Assembly (NCBI RefSeq): GCF_008635795.1
Contig: NZ_VWRQ01000006.1
Location: 186,001-250,000 of the forward strand
From: Paenibacillus tepidiphilus
Lineage (GTDB): Bacteria; Bacillota; Bacilli; Paenibacillales; Paenibacillaceae
DNA length: 64,000 bases
Direction of reading: 5' to 3'
The stretch's first letter is position 1. The number at the start of each line of letters is the position of its first letter. Shown here piece after piece: positions 8,781-16,570 of this stretch. Made by a program: the position numbers and the translations under genes. The notes under the pieces were generated by a model. That model saw only the letters and a program-made list of their open reading frames with translations. It searched no databases and was not told where the DNA came from.

Positions 8781-9599
8781 ATGGAGCCATCTTCTCACTT
8801 CATAACAATCTGCTCGGATTCCATCGGAGATACGGCCGAGGCCGTCGTACAGGCCGTCATCCATCAATTCCAGAACCGTCCCGTAACCATCCGCAGGTAT
8901 GGAAATGTCAGGCAGGAGGACGAACTGCGCAGGCTGATGGAGGAAACCGCCAAGCTGCACGGCTTCGTAGCCTACACGCTGGTGCAGCCGGAGCTGCGGG
9001 AAGTCATCCGCGAGGAGGCCGTGCGGCTGGATCTGCGGATCGTCGATCTGATGGGCCCGATGATGCAGGCCTTCATCGATACCTTTGACGGGGCGCCGAC
9101 AGCGCGGCCCGGTCTCCTGCATCAGCTCGACGAGAGTTATTTCCGCCGCATCGAGGCGATTGAATTCACCGTCGCCTGCGACGACGGCCGCGATCTTGGG
9201 GCGCTGCCCAAGGCGGATATCGTGCTGCTCGGCATGTCGCGCACGTCCAAGACACCGCTCGGCATCTTCCTCGCCCACCGCGGCAAGAAGGTGGTCAACG
9301 TGCCGGTCGTCCCGGAGATGGCTCCGCCCGCGCAGCTGTTCAGCCTGCCGACAAGCCGGCTGATCGGCCTGACAATGAAGCCGGAGACCATGCTGAAGAT
9401 CCGCTCCGAACGGCTGCGGATGCTGGGGCTGCCGGAAGGCTCCCAATACGCCTCGCTGGAGCGGATTCGCGAGGAGATCGACTATGCCTCCGCGCTTTAC
9501 AGCAAGCTGGGCTGTCCGGTGATAGACATTACGAACAAAGCCATTGAGGAAACCGCCGGAATCATTATGGGCTATATTGCGGATTCGCAGGAAAGCTAG
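8781..9599 (+). CDS. ppsR: PpsR-type kinase/phosphotransferase regulator of PEP-forming dikinase or synthase
   Basis: A 272-residue protein of the DUF299/PpsR family. These bifunctional proteins use ADP to phosphorylate, and phosphate to reactivate, pyruvate phosphate dikinase or PEP synthase, so they switch PEP formation on and off. Family hallmarks seen are the N-terminal ICSDSIGDTAE and the P-loop-like GMSRTSKTPLG at about residues 150-160. The gene begins 20 bases after ccpN with GGGAGG before its ATG. Which of the two target enzymes the organism uses cannot be told from this window. The B. subtilis homologue is YqfL. Confidence 0.9.
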   Translation: MEPSSHFITICSDSIGDTAEAVVQAVIHQFQNRPVTIRRYGNVRQEDELRRLMEETAKLHGFVAYTLVQPELREVIREEAVRLDLRIVDLMGPMMQAFIDTFDGAPTARPGLLHQLDESYFRRIEAIEFTVACDDGRDLGALPKADIVLLGMSRTSKTPLGIFLAHRGKKVVNVPVVPEMAPPAQLFSLPTSRLIGLTMKPETMLKIRSERLRMLGLPEGSQYASLERIREEIDYASALYSKLGCPVIDITNKAIEETAGIIMGYIADSQES

Positions 9600-9644
9600 A
9601 TCACGAATATTCATTCAAATTACAGACACATGGAGGGAAAACAT

Positions 9645-10640
9645 ATGGAACGTGAGTTGGCACTGGAAATCGTACGGGTAACGGAACTGGGCGCATTGTC
9701 TGCGGCACGCTGGATCGGCCGCGGCGACAAGATGGCGGCGGATGATGCGGCGACAACGGCCATCCGTTCCATGTTTGATTCCGTCTCCATCGACGGAACT
9801 GTCGTCATCGGCGAAGGCGAGATGGATGAGGCGCCGATGCTCTATATCGGCGAGCGGGTCGGCAACAAGAACGGCCCCGCCGTGGATGTGGCCGTCGACC
9901 CGCTGGAAGGCACGGAGGTGGTCGCACTCGGGCTGCATAACGCCCAGTCCGTCATCGCCATCGCTGACCGCGGCAGCCTGCTGCATGCGCCGGATATCTA
10001 TATGGAGAAGCTGGCCTGCGGGCCGGAGCTGGCCGGCAAGCTGCGTCTCGAGGATGATCCCGAGACGACAGTGCGCAAGGCGGCCATGATCACCGGCAAG
10101 GCGCTCTCCGAGCTGACCGTCCTCGTGCTGGACCGCAGCCGCCACGAGAAGCTGATCGCCACCCTGCGGCGGCTCGGCGTGCGCATCCGGCTGCTCGGCC
10201 ACGGCGATGTGGCCGGCGCCATCGCCGCTGCCCTGCCGGACAGCGACGTCGATCTGTACATGGGCTCCGGCGGTGCGCCGGAGGGCGTGCTGGCCGCCGC
10301 CGCCCTGCGCTGCCTCGGCGGCGAGCTGCAGGGCCGGCTGCTGCCGGAGGGTCCGTTCGAGATGCAGCGCTGCCTGATGATGGGACTTGACCATCCGATG
10401 CGCATCCTCTCGATGGACGACATGGTCGGCACCGGCGACGTCATCTTCGCCGCCACCGGCGTCACGTCCGGCGAATTCCTGAGCGGCGTACGCAAGCTCT
10501 CCAAGGACCGCGCCGAGACCCAATCCGTCATCATGCGGGCCAGCAGCCGCACGATCCGCTATATCCGCAGCATCCACTACCTGCCCGGCAAGGAGATCCC
10601 GGAAGGCACAGCGCAGCGGATGAATGCGGCGTCGCAGTAA
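9645..10640 (+). CDS. glpX: Class II fructose-1,6-bisphosphatase
   Basis: A 331-residue GlpX enzyme hydrolysing fructose 1,6-bisphosphate to fructose 6-phosphate in gluconeogenesis. Visible family signatures are the N-terminal VRVTELGALSAARWIGRGDK, the metal-site motif GEGEMDEAPMLY, VDPLEGT, and GSGGAPEGV further on. I place the start at ATG 9645, with TGGAGGG at 9631-9637; an in-frame upstream codon at 9630 lies inside that ribosome site. Its place behind ccpN and ppsR puts a committed gluconeogenic enzyme with two regulators of the same pathway. Confidence 0.93.
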   Translation: MERELALEIVRVTELGALSAARWIGRGDKMAADDAATTAIRSMFDSVSIDGTVVIGEGEMDEAPMLYIGERVGNKNGPAVDVAVDPLEGTEVVALGLHNAQSVIAIADRGSLLHAPDIYMEKLACGPELAGKLRLEDDPETTVRKAAMITGKALSELTVLVLDRSRHEKLIATLRRLGVRIRLLGHGDVAGAIAAALPDSDVDLYMGSGGAPEGVLAAAALRCLGGELQGRLLPEGPFEMQRCLMMGLDHPMRILSMDDMVGTGDVIFAATGVTSGEFLSGVRKLSKDRAETQSVIMRASSRTIRYIRSIHYLPGKEIPEGTAQRMNAASQ

Positions 10641-10672
10641 GCTCCGCCCGCTCTGGAGCTGCCGCATTTGCC

Positions 10673-10706
10673 AAGGACCGGTCCGGCTAAGCCGGACCGG
10701 TCCTTT
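10673..10706 (+). terminator. Rho-independent terminator after glpX
   Basis: Perfect 15-bp inverted repeat, arms 10673-10687 and 10691-10705, with a TAA loop and a short T-rich tail. It lies 33 bases after the glpX stop and closes the ccpN-ppsR-glpX unit. Confidence 0.85.
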
Positions 10707-10922
10707 CGTCTTGTATTACAGCAATTCGAATGACTCTCCCGGTTCTGCAGCCTGGTCCAATCTCCGTTATAATCGCAAACTTTCATCCTTGTAATCTCCC
10801 GGTTCTTGTATATCCGAGACTGCCGAAGTTTGATTTTTCAGCCGCTGCCCGCCTGCAAGCTCTGATATGACTCAGCTTCTCTCACTCCTCCATCACCCTC
10901 AATCTCGCTCTCACTCCAGCAC

Positions 10923-10965
10923 AAAAAACCGTTCCCGCACAGCTTCAATCTGCGCAGAAACGGTT
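10923..10965 (-). terminator. Terminator of the uxuA-uxuB-uxaC operon
   Basis: On the minus strand AACCGTT (10959-10965) pairs with AACGGTT (10927-10933) around further pairing (TGCGCAG/CTGTGCG), followed by a six-T tract (10923-10928). It lies about 95 bases past the uxaC stop. Confidence 0.85.
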
Positions 10966-11058
10966 CACAGCCGCCTTAGTGGCAACTCACACGATCTTCA
11001 ATTACCTGCTGAGGATAGGCTTAACACTGTCTGGATACCGGAGTATGGACACCCGGCA

Positions 11059-12471
11059 TTAACTTTTGGCAGCCAATCCGAAATAACGCTCCGCGTTATG
11101 ATGGCAAATATCCTGCACGATCCCGCCGAGCAGCGGGAGATCGCGCGGCGCTTCGCCATCCTCCACCCAGCCGCCGATCAGATTGCACAGAATCCGCCGG
11201 AAATACTCATGCCGCGTGTAGGACAGGAACGACCGCGAATCGGTCAGCATGCCGACGAAGCAGCTCAGGAGTCCGAGATTGGACAGCGAGGTCAGCTGCT
11301 TCAGCATGCCGTCCTTCTGGTCGTTGTACCACCAGCCGGAGCCGAACTGCACCTTGCCCTTGATGCCGCCTTCCTGGAAGGAGCCGGCCATAGCGGCCAG
11401 CACATCATTGTGCACGGCGTTGAGGTTGTACAGGATCGTCTTCGGCAGCTCGCCGCTCCGCTCCAGGCCGTCCAGCAGCCGGGACAGCGGCTCGGCAAAA
11501 TTGCCGTCGCCGATAATGTCGTAACCGGTATCCGGACCAAGCTGACGGAACCGCCGCGAATTCGGGTTGCGCAGCGCCCCGATATGCAGCTGCATCGCCC
11601 AACCGAGGGACGCATACTTGCGGCCCAGCGCCAGGAACAGCGCGGTGGTGTACTGGTCGGCTTCGTGCCGGGTCAGGCTGCCGCCGCCCAGCCGCTTGGC
11701 GAAGATCGCCTCCAGCTCAGCCCCGTTCGCTTCAGCATAAGGCACATGGGTAAAGGCATGGTCGGAGATCATGCAGCCATGGGAGGCGAAATAGTCAACC
11801 CGCATCAGCAGCGCGCGTTCCATCGCCGCATACGAATCAATGCGGCTGCCCGCCGCCTGCTCCAGCACGGCGACATAGTCCGTGAAGGCTGGCGCTTCAA
11901 TCTGCAGCGCCTTGTCCGGCCGGAAGGTCGGTGTCACTCCGGTGCCGAAATCCTCCAGCGCGGCAATCTGCTGATGGTAGCGCAGATCGTCCGCCGGATC
12001 GTCCGTGGTGCAGATCCACTGGACGTTCGAGCGCCTGATCAGGCCGCGCACCGTGTAGCCGTCACCGGCAAGCAGCCGGTTGCAGTGCTCATAAATGTCG
12101 CGCCAGTTGCCCGGATGAAGCGGCTCCTCTACCCCGAAATACGTCTTCAGCTCCAGCGCCGACCAATGATAAAGCGGATTGCCGATGGTATACGGCAGCA
12201 CCTCGCTCCACTTGGCGAACTTCTCTTCATCCGTCGCGTCGCCGGTGATATACCGCTCTTCCACGCCGAAGGTCCGCATCGCGCGCCATTTATAATGGTC
12301 GCCGCCCAGCCAGATTTCAGTAATGCTGCGGAACCGCCGGTCCTCAGCGATGGCCTGCGGGTCGAGGTGACAATGATAGTCGATAATCGGCAGCGCCTTG
12401 GCATAGTCGTGATACAAGCTGCGGGCCGTCTCCGACTGCAGCAGGAAATTATCGTGAATCAAAGGCTTCAT
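11059..12471 (-). CDS. uxaC: Glucuronate isomerase
   Basis: A 470-residue enzyme converting D-glucuronate to D-fructuronate (and galacturonate to tagaturonate). The N-terminus MKPLIHDNFLLQSETA and the metal-binding HxH in IIDYHCHLDP (residues about 28-37) are hallmarks of the UxaC amidohydrolase-like family, and the length fits. It is the third gene of the operon, starting about 15 bases after uxuB with GAAGGGG upstream. The substrate stream presumably comes from uronic acids of plant cell walls, in keeping with the glycosidase loci nearby. Confidence 0.94.
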   Translation of the reverse strand: MKPLIHDNFLLQSETARSLYHDYAKALPIIDYHCHLDPQAIAEDRRFRSITEIWLGGDHYKWRAMRTFGVEERYITGDATDEEKFAKWSEVLPYTIGNPLYHWSALELKTYFGVEEPLHPGNWRDIYEHCNRLLAGDGYTVRGLIRRSNVQWICTTDDPADDLRYHQQIAALEDFGTGVTPTFRPDKALQIEAPAFTDYVAVLEQAAGSRIDSYAAMERALLMRVDYFASHGCMISDHAFTHVPYAEANGAELEAIFAKRLGGGSLTRHEADQYTTALFLALGRKYASLGWAMQLHIGALRNPNSRRFRQLGPDTGYDIIGDGNFAEPLSRLLDGLERSGELPKTILYNLNAVHNDVLAAMAGSFQEGGIKGKVQFGSGWWYNDQKDGMLKQLTSLSNLGLLSCFVGMLTDSRSFLSYTRHEYFRRILCNLIGGWVEDGEAPRDLPLLGGIVQDICHHNAERYFGLAAKS

Positions 12472-12486
12472 TTCGGTTGTCCCCTT

Positions 12487-14097
12487 CTAATTCAGGTACT
12501 TCGTAAGCGTCCGGCGCACCGCGCCCGGGCCGGCCAGCATCTCATGGAACATACCCTCGATCTTCCCGCCGAGGCCGATGTCGTAGAGCTTCACGCCGAA
12601 CAACTGCTCGTCGCTTAGAATAGCCCTTACATCGGACGAGGTGTCGCCCAGAGCTACGCCCGAGAGACGGCTCTGCAGCGATTCCAGCATGGGGTCCGGG
12701 CTGAGCGCGAAGGTCTCTCCTTCATCGTTCACACCCAGCAGATACCGGCACCAGGCGGCAATCGCCAGCGGAATCGCCGTCAGCTGCGCCGGATCAAGGT
12801 CCTCGCGGCGGATATAAGATTTAATCGTCTCCCCGAAGCGGATGCCCACCTTCTGCGAGGTGTCGGTTGCGATCCGCTGCGGCGTATCGGGAATGAACGG
12901 ATTGGCGAAGCGCTCCTGCAGCACCTCGTCCAGGAACTGCTTCGGACTGAGAATGCCCGGGTCCACGACCACCGGCAGCCCTTCCTTGTAGCCGATCACC
13001 TCCACCATACGGCGCAGTGTGTCGTCCTTCATCTCGTCGGCAATCAGGGTATAGCCGAGCAGACAGCCGGTAACGGCCAGCGCTGTGTGCAGGGGGTTGA
13101 GACAGGTGGTCACTTTCATCGTCTCCACCTTGTTGACCGTATCGCGGTCTGTGAAGATAATGCCCGCTTCCTCCAGCGCCGGACGGCCGTTCGTGAACTT
13201 GTCTTCGATGACCAGGTATTCGCTGATCTCCGCGTTGACGAACGGCGCGGTGTACGTATTCTTCGAGGTGACGATGACGCCCATCTCGCCGATGCCCTGC
13301 TTCAATAATTCCGCCTGCACCGTCTCTGACGGGCGGGGTGTGATTTTGTCGATCATCGACAGCGGGAAGGTAATCTTGCTCTCATCCTCCAGATATTCCA
13401 CGAAACCCGCTTCCACATGGCCTTGGCCCACCCACTCCTTGGCAATGGTAACGACACCGTTCTTCAGCTTGTCGCCATTGTGGGAGCAATTGTCCATGCT
13501 GACAAAGGTCATCGGATACTGCCCCTTGAGATATCTGCGGTAAGCAAGCGAAGCCACCACGCCCATGGCATGCACGGCCTGCTCCGGCCCTCCGGCAATA
13601 TCCTTCTCGACGATGCCGAGATAGGAGCCGTCCGGTCCGGTCAGCGCGTAGCCTTTTTCCGTAATCGTGAAGCTCGCCATCTGCAGACTCGGATTCTCGA
13701 AGACTTCGATCAGCCGCTTGTAATCCTCTTCCCGGCCTTTATCGGCTGTGATGCCCTCCACAATGCTGCTGACGACCGTCTTCTGGAACTCGCCGCGCGC
13801 GTTCATCAGCACCAGCAGGGTCAGATTGTCATACGGCTTGTAAACCTTGTCGATCATCTCGAAGTCGAACGTCTCTGCCGCAATAATCCCCGTCTCCGCC
13901 TTGCCGCTGTCCAGCAGCTGCTGATGGGCCTTGGCCACGAATCCGCGAAAAATATTCCCCGCCCCAAAGTGAATCCACTCCGGCTTCGCCAGCGTATTCT
14001 GTGCCACCCTGGCATGGTCGAACTGCGGAAGCTCTACGCCCGCCGCCTTCCATGCCGCCGCCTCGTTCCCGATACTGCTTCTTGTCAGGCGCAGCAT
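12487..14097 (-). CDS. uxuB: Fructuronate reductase (mannonate oxidoreductase)
   Basis: A 536-residue member of the mannitol dehydrogenase-like long-chain family. The NAD-binding motif is seen as WIHFGAGNIFRGF at about residues 41-53, and KNTYTAPFVNAEI and GCLLGYTLI fit the C-terminal substrate domain. It reduces D-fructuronate to D-mannonate. ATG at 14097 directly abuts the TAA of uxuA, and the ribosome site (GGAGG) lies inside the end of uxuA, so translation is coupled. The chemistry sits between uxaC and uxuA in the same pathway. Confidence 0.92.
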   Translation of the reverse strand: MLRLTRSSIGNEAAAWKAAGVELPQFDHARVAQNTLAKPEWIHFGAGNIFRGFVAKAHQQLLDSGKAETGIIAAETFDFEMIDKVYKPYDNLTLLVLMNARGEFQKTVVSSIVEGITADKGREEDYKRLIEVFENPSLQMASFTITEKGYALTGPDGSYLGIVEKDIAGGPEQAVHAMGVVASLAYRRYLKGQYPMTFVSMDNCSHNGDKLKNGVVTIAKEWVGQGHVEAGFVEYLEDESKITFPLSMIDKITPRPSETVQAELLKQGIGEMGVIVTSKNTYTAPFVNAEISEYLVIEDKFTNGRPALEEAGIIFTDRDTVNKVETMKVTTCLNPLHTALAVTGCLLGYTLIADEMKDDTLRRMVEVIGYKEGLPVVVDPGILSPKQFLDEVLQERFANPFIPDTPQRIATDTSQKVGIRFGETIKSYIRREDLDPAQLTAIPLAIAAWCRYLLGVNDEGETFALSPDPMLESLQSRLSGVALGDTSSDVRAILSDEQLFGVKLYDIGLGGKIEGMFHEMLAGPGAVRRTLTKYLN

Positions 14098-15174
14098 TTA
14101 TTTCGCCTCCTTGGCATTTTCCAGGCTGTCCCATACACCCAGCAGATACATAATGCCCATGGCGCGGTCATACAGACCGTAGCCCGGACGGCAGTTCTTC
14201 TCCTCGCCCCACAGATGACGGCCATGGTCCGGACGGACATAACCGGTGAAGCCGTTCTCATGATAGGCTTTTACAACCTCGGCAACATCGACGCTGCCGT
14301 CGCGGCCGCGGTGCGATACCTCAATAAAGTCGCCGTTCTCGAACACCTTCACATTGCGGATATGGGCAAAATGAATCCGGTCATGGAACTCTCGGATCAT
14401 CGCCGGCAGATCGTTCTCCGGATTCGAGCCGAGTGAGCCAGTACAGAAGGTCAGACCGTTATATGGGCTCGGTACGCTGTCCAGCATGCGGCGGATCGTG
14501 TCGCGGCTGCGGATAATGCGCGGCAGGCCGAAGATCGGCCAGGCGGGGTCGTCGGGATGGATCGCCATTTTGATATCCACTTCTTCACAGACCGGAATGA
14601 TCCGCTCCAGAAAATATTTCAGATTCTCGAACAGCTTATCTTCCGTCACGTCGGCGTATGCCGCGAACAGTTCGTCCAGCTTGGCGAGCCGCTCCGGCTC
14701 CCAGCCCGGCATCGTGAATTCCCCGGCCCCCTGCAGAATACGGTCGACCATCTCACGCGGGTTATCGGTAATGGCAGCCTTTTCATAAAAGAGGGCGTTT
14801 GACCCGTCCGGCAGCGGATGGTACAGATCGGTCCGTGTCCAGTCGAACACCGGCATGAAGTTGTAGCAGATCACCTTTACGCCAACCTTAGCCAGCTTGC
14901 GGATCGTGTCGATATAGATGTCGATATATTTATCACGGGTCGGCAGGCCAATCTTGATATCATCATGAACATTGACGCTCTCCACCACGGCAGTGCTGAA
15001 GCCCTTGGCAGTGATTTGATCCGCGACCTCCTGAATCCGTTCCATCTCCCACACTTCGCCGGCCACCTTGTCATGCAGCGACCAGACGATGCCCATTACG
15101 CCCGGCACCTGCCGGATATGATCCAGCGTGATGTTGTCGTTCCCTTCGCCATACCATCTCCACGTCATGTTCAT
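14098..15174 (-). CDS. uxuA: Mannonate dehydratase
   Basis: A 358-residue enzyme converting D-mannonate to 2-keto-3-deoxygluconate. The N-terminus MNMTWRWYGEGNDNITL and the conserved PVFDWTRTDLYHP and HPDDPAWPIFGLPRI motifs are typical of UxuA, and the length matches the family. I start at ATG 15174, with GGGAGG about 9 bases upstream, rather than the in-frame codon at 15192. It is the first gene of uxuA-uxuB-uxaC, with its own promoter and operator upstream. A KDG kinase/aldolase pair is not in the window. Confidence 0.94.
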   Translation of the reverse strand: MNMTWRWYGEGNDNITLDHIRQVPGVMGIVWSLHDKVAGEVWEMERIQEVADQITAKGFSTAVVESVNVHDDIKIGLPTRDKYIDIYIDTIRKLAKVGVKVICYNFMPVFDWTRTDLYHPLPDGSNALFYEKAAITDNPREMVDRILQGAGEFTMPGWEPERLAKLDELFAAYADVTEDKLFENLKYFLERIIPVCEEVDIKMAIHPDDPAWPIFGLPRIIRSRDTIRRMLDSVPSPYNGLTFCTGSLGSNPENDLPAMIREFHDRIHFAHIRNVKVFENGDFIEVSHRGRDGSVDVAEVVKAYHENGFTGYVRPDHGRHLWGEEKNCRPGYGLYDRAMGIMYLLGVWDSLENAKEAK

Positions 15175-15206
15175 TTGATTTAACCCTCCCATGTATTGTC
15201 CTCACC

Positions 15207-15224
15207 AATCTTGTATACAAGATT
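15207..15224. promoter_or_regulatory. Probable UxuR-type operator of uxuA
   Basis: A perfect 18-bp palindrome, AATCTTGTATACAAGATT. It lies just downstream of the uxuA -10 box, where a repressor would block initiation. Cores of the TTGTATACAA type are bound by GntR/FadR-subfamily uronate regulators. The GntR gene at 15444 is the obvious candidate. Confidence 0.8.
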
Positions 15225-15230
15225 TCCTTG

Positions 15231-15260
15231 ATCATAATTTAGGTCTGCCTTTCTTGTCAA
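15231..15260 (-). promoter_or_regulatory. Sigma-A promoter of uxuA operon
   Basis: On the minus strand TTGACA (15255-15260) and TATGAT (15231-15236) are separated by 18 bases. Transcription would start in or next to the palindrome at 15207-15224. Confidence 0.75.
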
Positions 15261-15443
15261 CAACCTTTATATTACGTGAAAATATTCCTTTGATCGCTTA
15301 TAGTCCGGGCCTCGTAGGATACGGGTTGCTTCCATTCATTATTTCATTCATGTATACTAGGTAGACATACACGACCCGGTTCACCTGTATCCGTTAACGG
15401 ACCTTACCGTTCTATCCATCCTAACGAATTGGAGCAAGCGTAC

Positions 15444-16097
15444 ATGTCGATCAAAGAACAAATTATGACCTCGCTGAAGCATGAAATCCGCAATCTGACG
15501 CTGAAGCCCGGCACCATCCTGAGCGAGACGGTCTTGTCCGAACGCTTTCAGCTCTCGCGGACACCGCTGCGCGATGTGCTGAAGCAGCTGGCGCTGGAAT
15601 CCTATATCGACGTCTATCCCAAGAAGGGCAACCTCGTCTCCTACATCGACCTGGAATCGGTGGAGCAGATTATATACTTGCGCAGTGTGCTGGAGAAGGA
15701 AATTATCAAGAGTCTGGCGGGCAAGCTGGCCCTTAAGGGGACACTTGAACTGAAGGAGATTCTGGAGAAGCAACAAGGCGCCATCGGCCGGGAGGATGCG
15801 CTGGAGCATTTTCTCACCTGGGATGACGCCTTTCATCAGACGATCTTCAAACTGGCGGGCCGCGAATTCCTGTGGAATCTGATCCAGCAGTCGAACGTGC
15901 ATTATGAACGCTACCGCCGTCTGCACATGCTGAAGCAGGAGAAGCTGGAGGAGATCGTGCAGGAGCACCGCTATATCCTTGATTATCTGCTGAACCAGGA
16001 AAGCGGAAGAATCGAGGAGCTGATCCACCACCATCTGCGTGAGGATATTAACTCGCTGTACCTGCAGGAGAATTTTGCGGAGTATATTAAGGGTTAA
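15444..16097 (+). CDS. GntR-family (FadR subfamily) regulator, probable uxu repressor
   Basis: A 217-residue regulator starting with ATG at 15444. GGAG at 15431-15434 lies 9 bases upstream; an in-frame TTG at 15429 overlaps this site and is unlikely. The N-terminal winged helix-turn-helix occupies about residues 15-70 (SETVLSERFQLSRTPLRDVL). The all-helical FCD ligand domain fills the rest, with DDAFH and HRYILDYLL segments that contain the usual metal or ligand histidines. It is divergent from uxuA, so it probably represses the operon through the palindrome at 15207-15224 until a uronate intermediate binds. The ligand is inferred. A possible promoter of its own is TTCCAT (15330-15335) with TATACT (15353-15358), 17 bases apart. 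Confidence 0.88.
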   Translation: MSIKEQIMTSLKHEIRNLTLKPGTILSETVLSERFQLSRTPLRDVLKQLALESYIDVYPKKGNLVSYIDLESVEQIIYLRSVLEKEIIKSLAGKLALKGTLELKEILEKQQGAIGREDALEHFLTWDDAFHQTIFKLAGREFLWNLIQQSNVHYERYRRLHMLKQEKLEEIVQEHRYILDYLLNQESGRIEELIHHHLREDINSLYLQENFAEYIKG

Positions 16098-16242
16098 GTT
16101 ACCTCGATGCTAGTCGCTGACCGCATACTAATATGCTAATACATTCTATTTCAGCCCTCATCTTGGACACAGGGTGTGGGCTGATTGGCGTTTACCTATA
16201 GGGGGTTAGGAACAGCAATTGCAAGCCCCTGTTCGCACACTG

Positions 16243-16379
16243 TAGTTGGAAAATCGCCACTTAATTTGTCCATTATAGGGGTGATTGCAGACTTAGTTGG
16301 ATAATCGCCACTTAATATGGCCGATAATCAATGATTGCACCCATATCGTCCAGATTAAGTGGCGATTATCTAATTAGAT
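16243..16379. repeat. Cluster of three short intergenic repeats (family also at 33197-33340)
   Basis: Two direct copies at 16243-16265 and 16294-16316 differ at one base in 23 (TAGTTGGAWAATCGCCACTT core). An inverted copy at 16354-16376 shares GATAATCGCCACTTAAT exactly with the second, so copies two and three can form a 17-bp stem. The surrounding intergenic stretch 16098-16570 has no gene. It also holds a weak inverted repeat TCAGCCC/GGGCTGA (16151-16184) after the GntR gene, without a T tract. Confidence 0.8.
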
Positions 16380-16496
16380 TACTGAAATCCGCAAAAAAGG
16401 CAGAATTAGTGTGCGAAAATCGAACTATTTTCAAGGAACGGCTGCGTTGGACCGGAAAGTTGGACCGGAGCCTGGGCCCTGACTCTACTTATAAGC

Positions 16497-16533
16497 ACAA
16501 GCTGGCCTTCCGGAGCATTGGAGGCCAGCTTGT
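16497..16533 (-). terminator. Likely terminator after the glycosidase/importer operon
   Basis: Perfect 12-bp inverted repeat (16497-16508 and 16522-16533) with a 13-base loop, 37 bases beyond the glycosidase stop. The downstream T tract on the minus strand is poor (TTGTGCTTATAA). Confidence 0.55.
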
Positions 16534-16570
16534 TTGCTGTGATCATATGAATGGAATCTGCTGCGTATAC

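Noticed and set aside
10867..12618. 583-codon plus-strand frame opposite uxaC
   Set aside because: Antisense of a clear uxaC gene; the translation has no family features and reflects G+C-rich third positions.
16151..16184. TCAGCCC/GGGCTGA inverted repeat after the GntR gene
   Set aside because: Short stem with a 20-base loop and no T tract; too weak to call a terminator.
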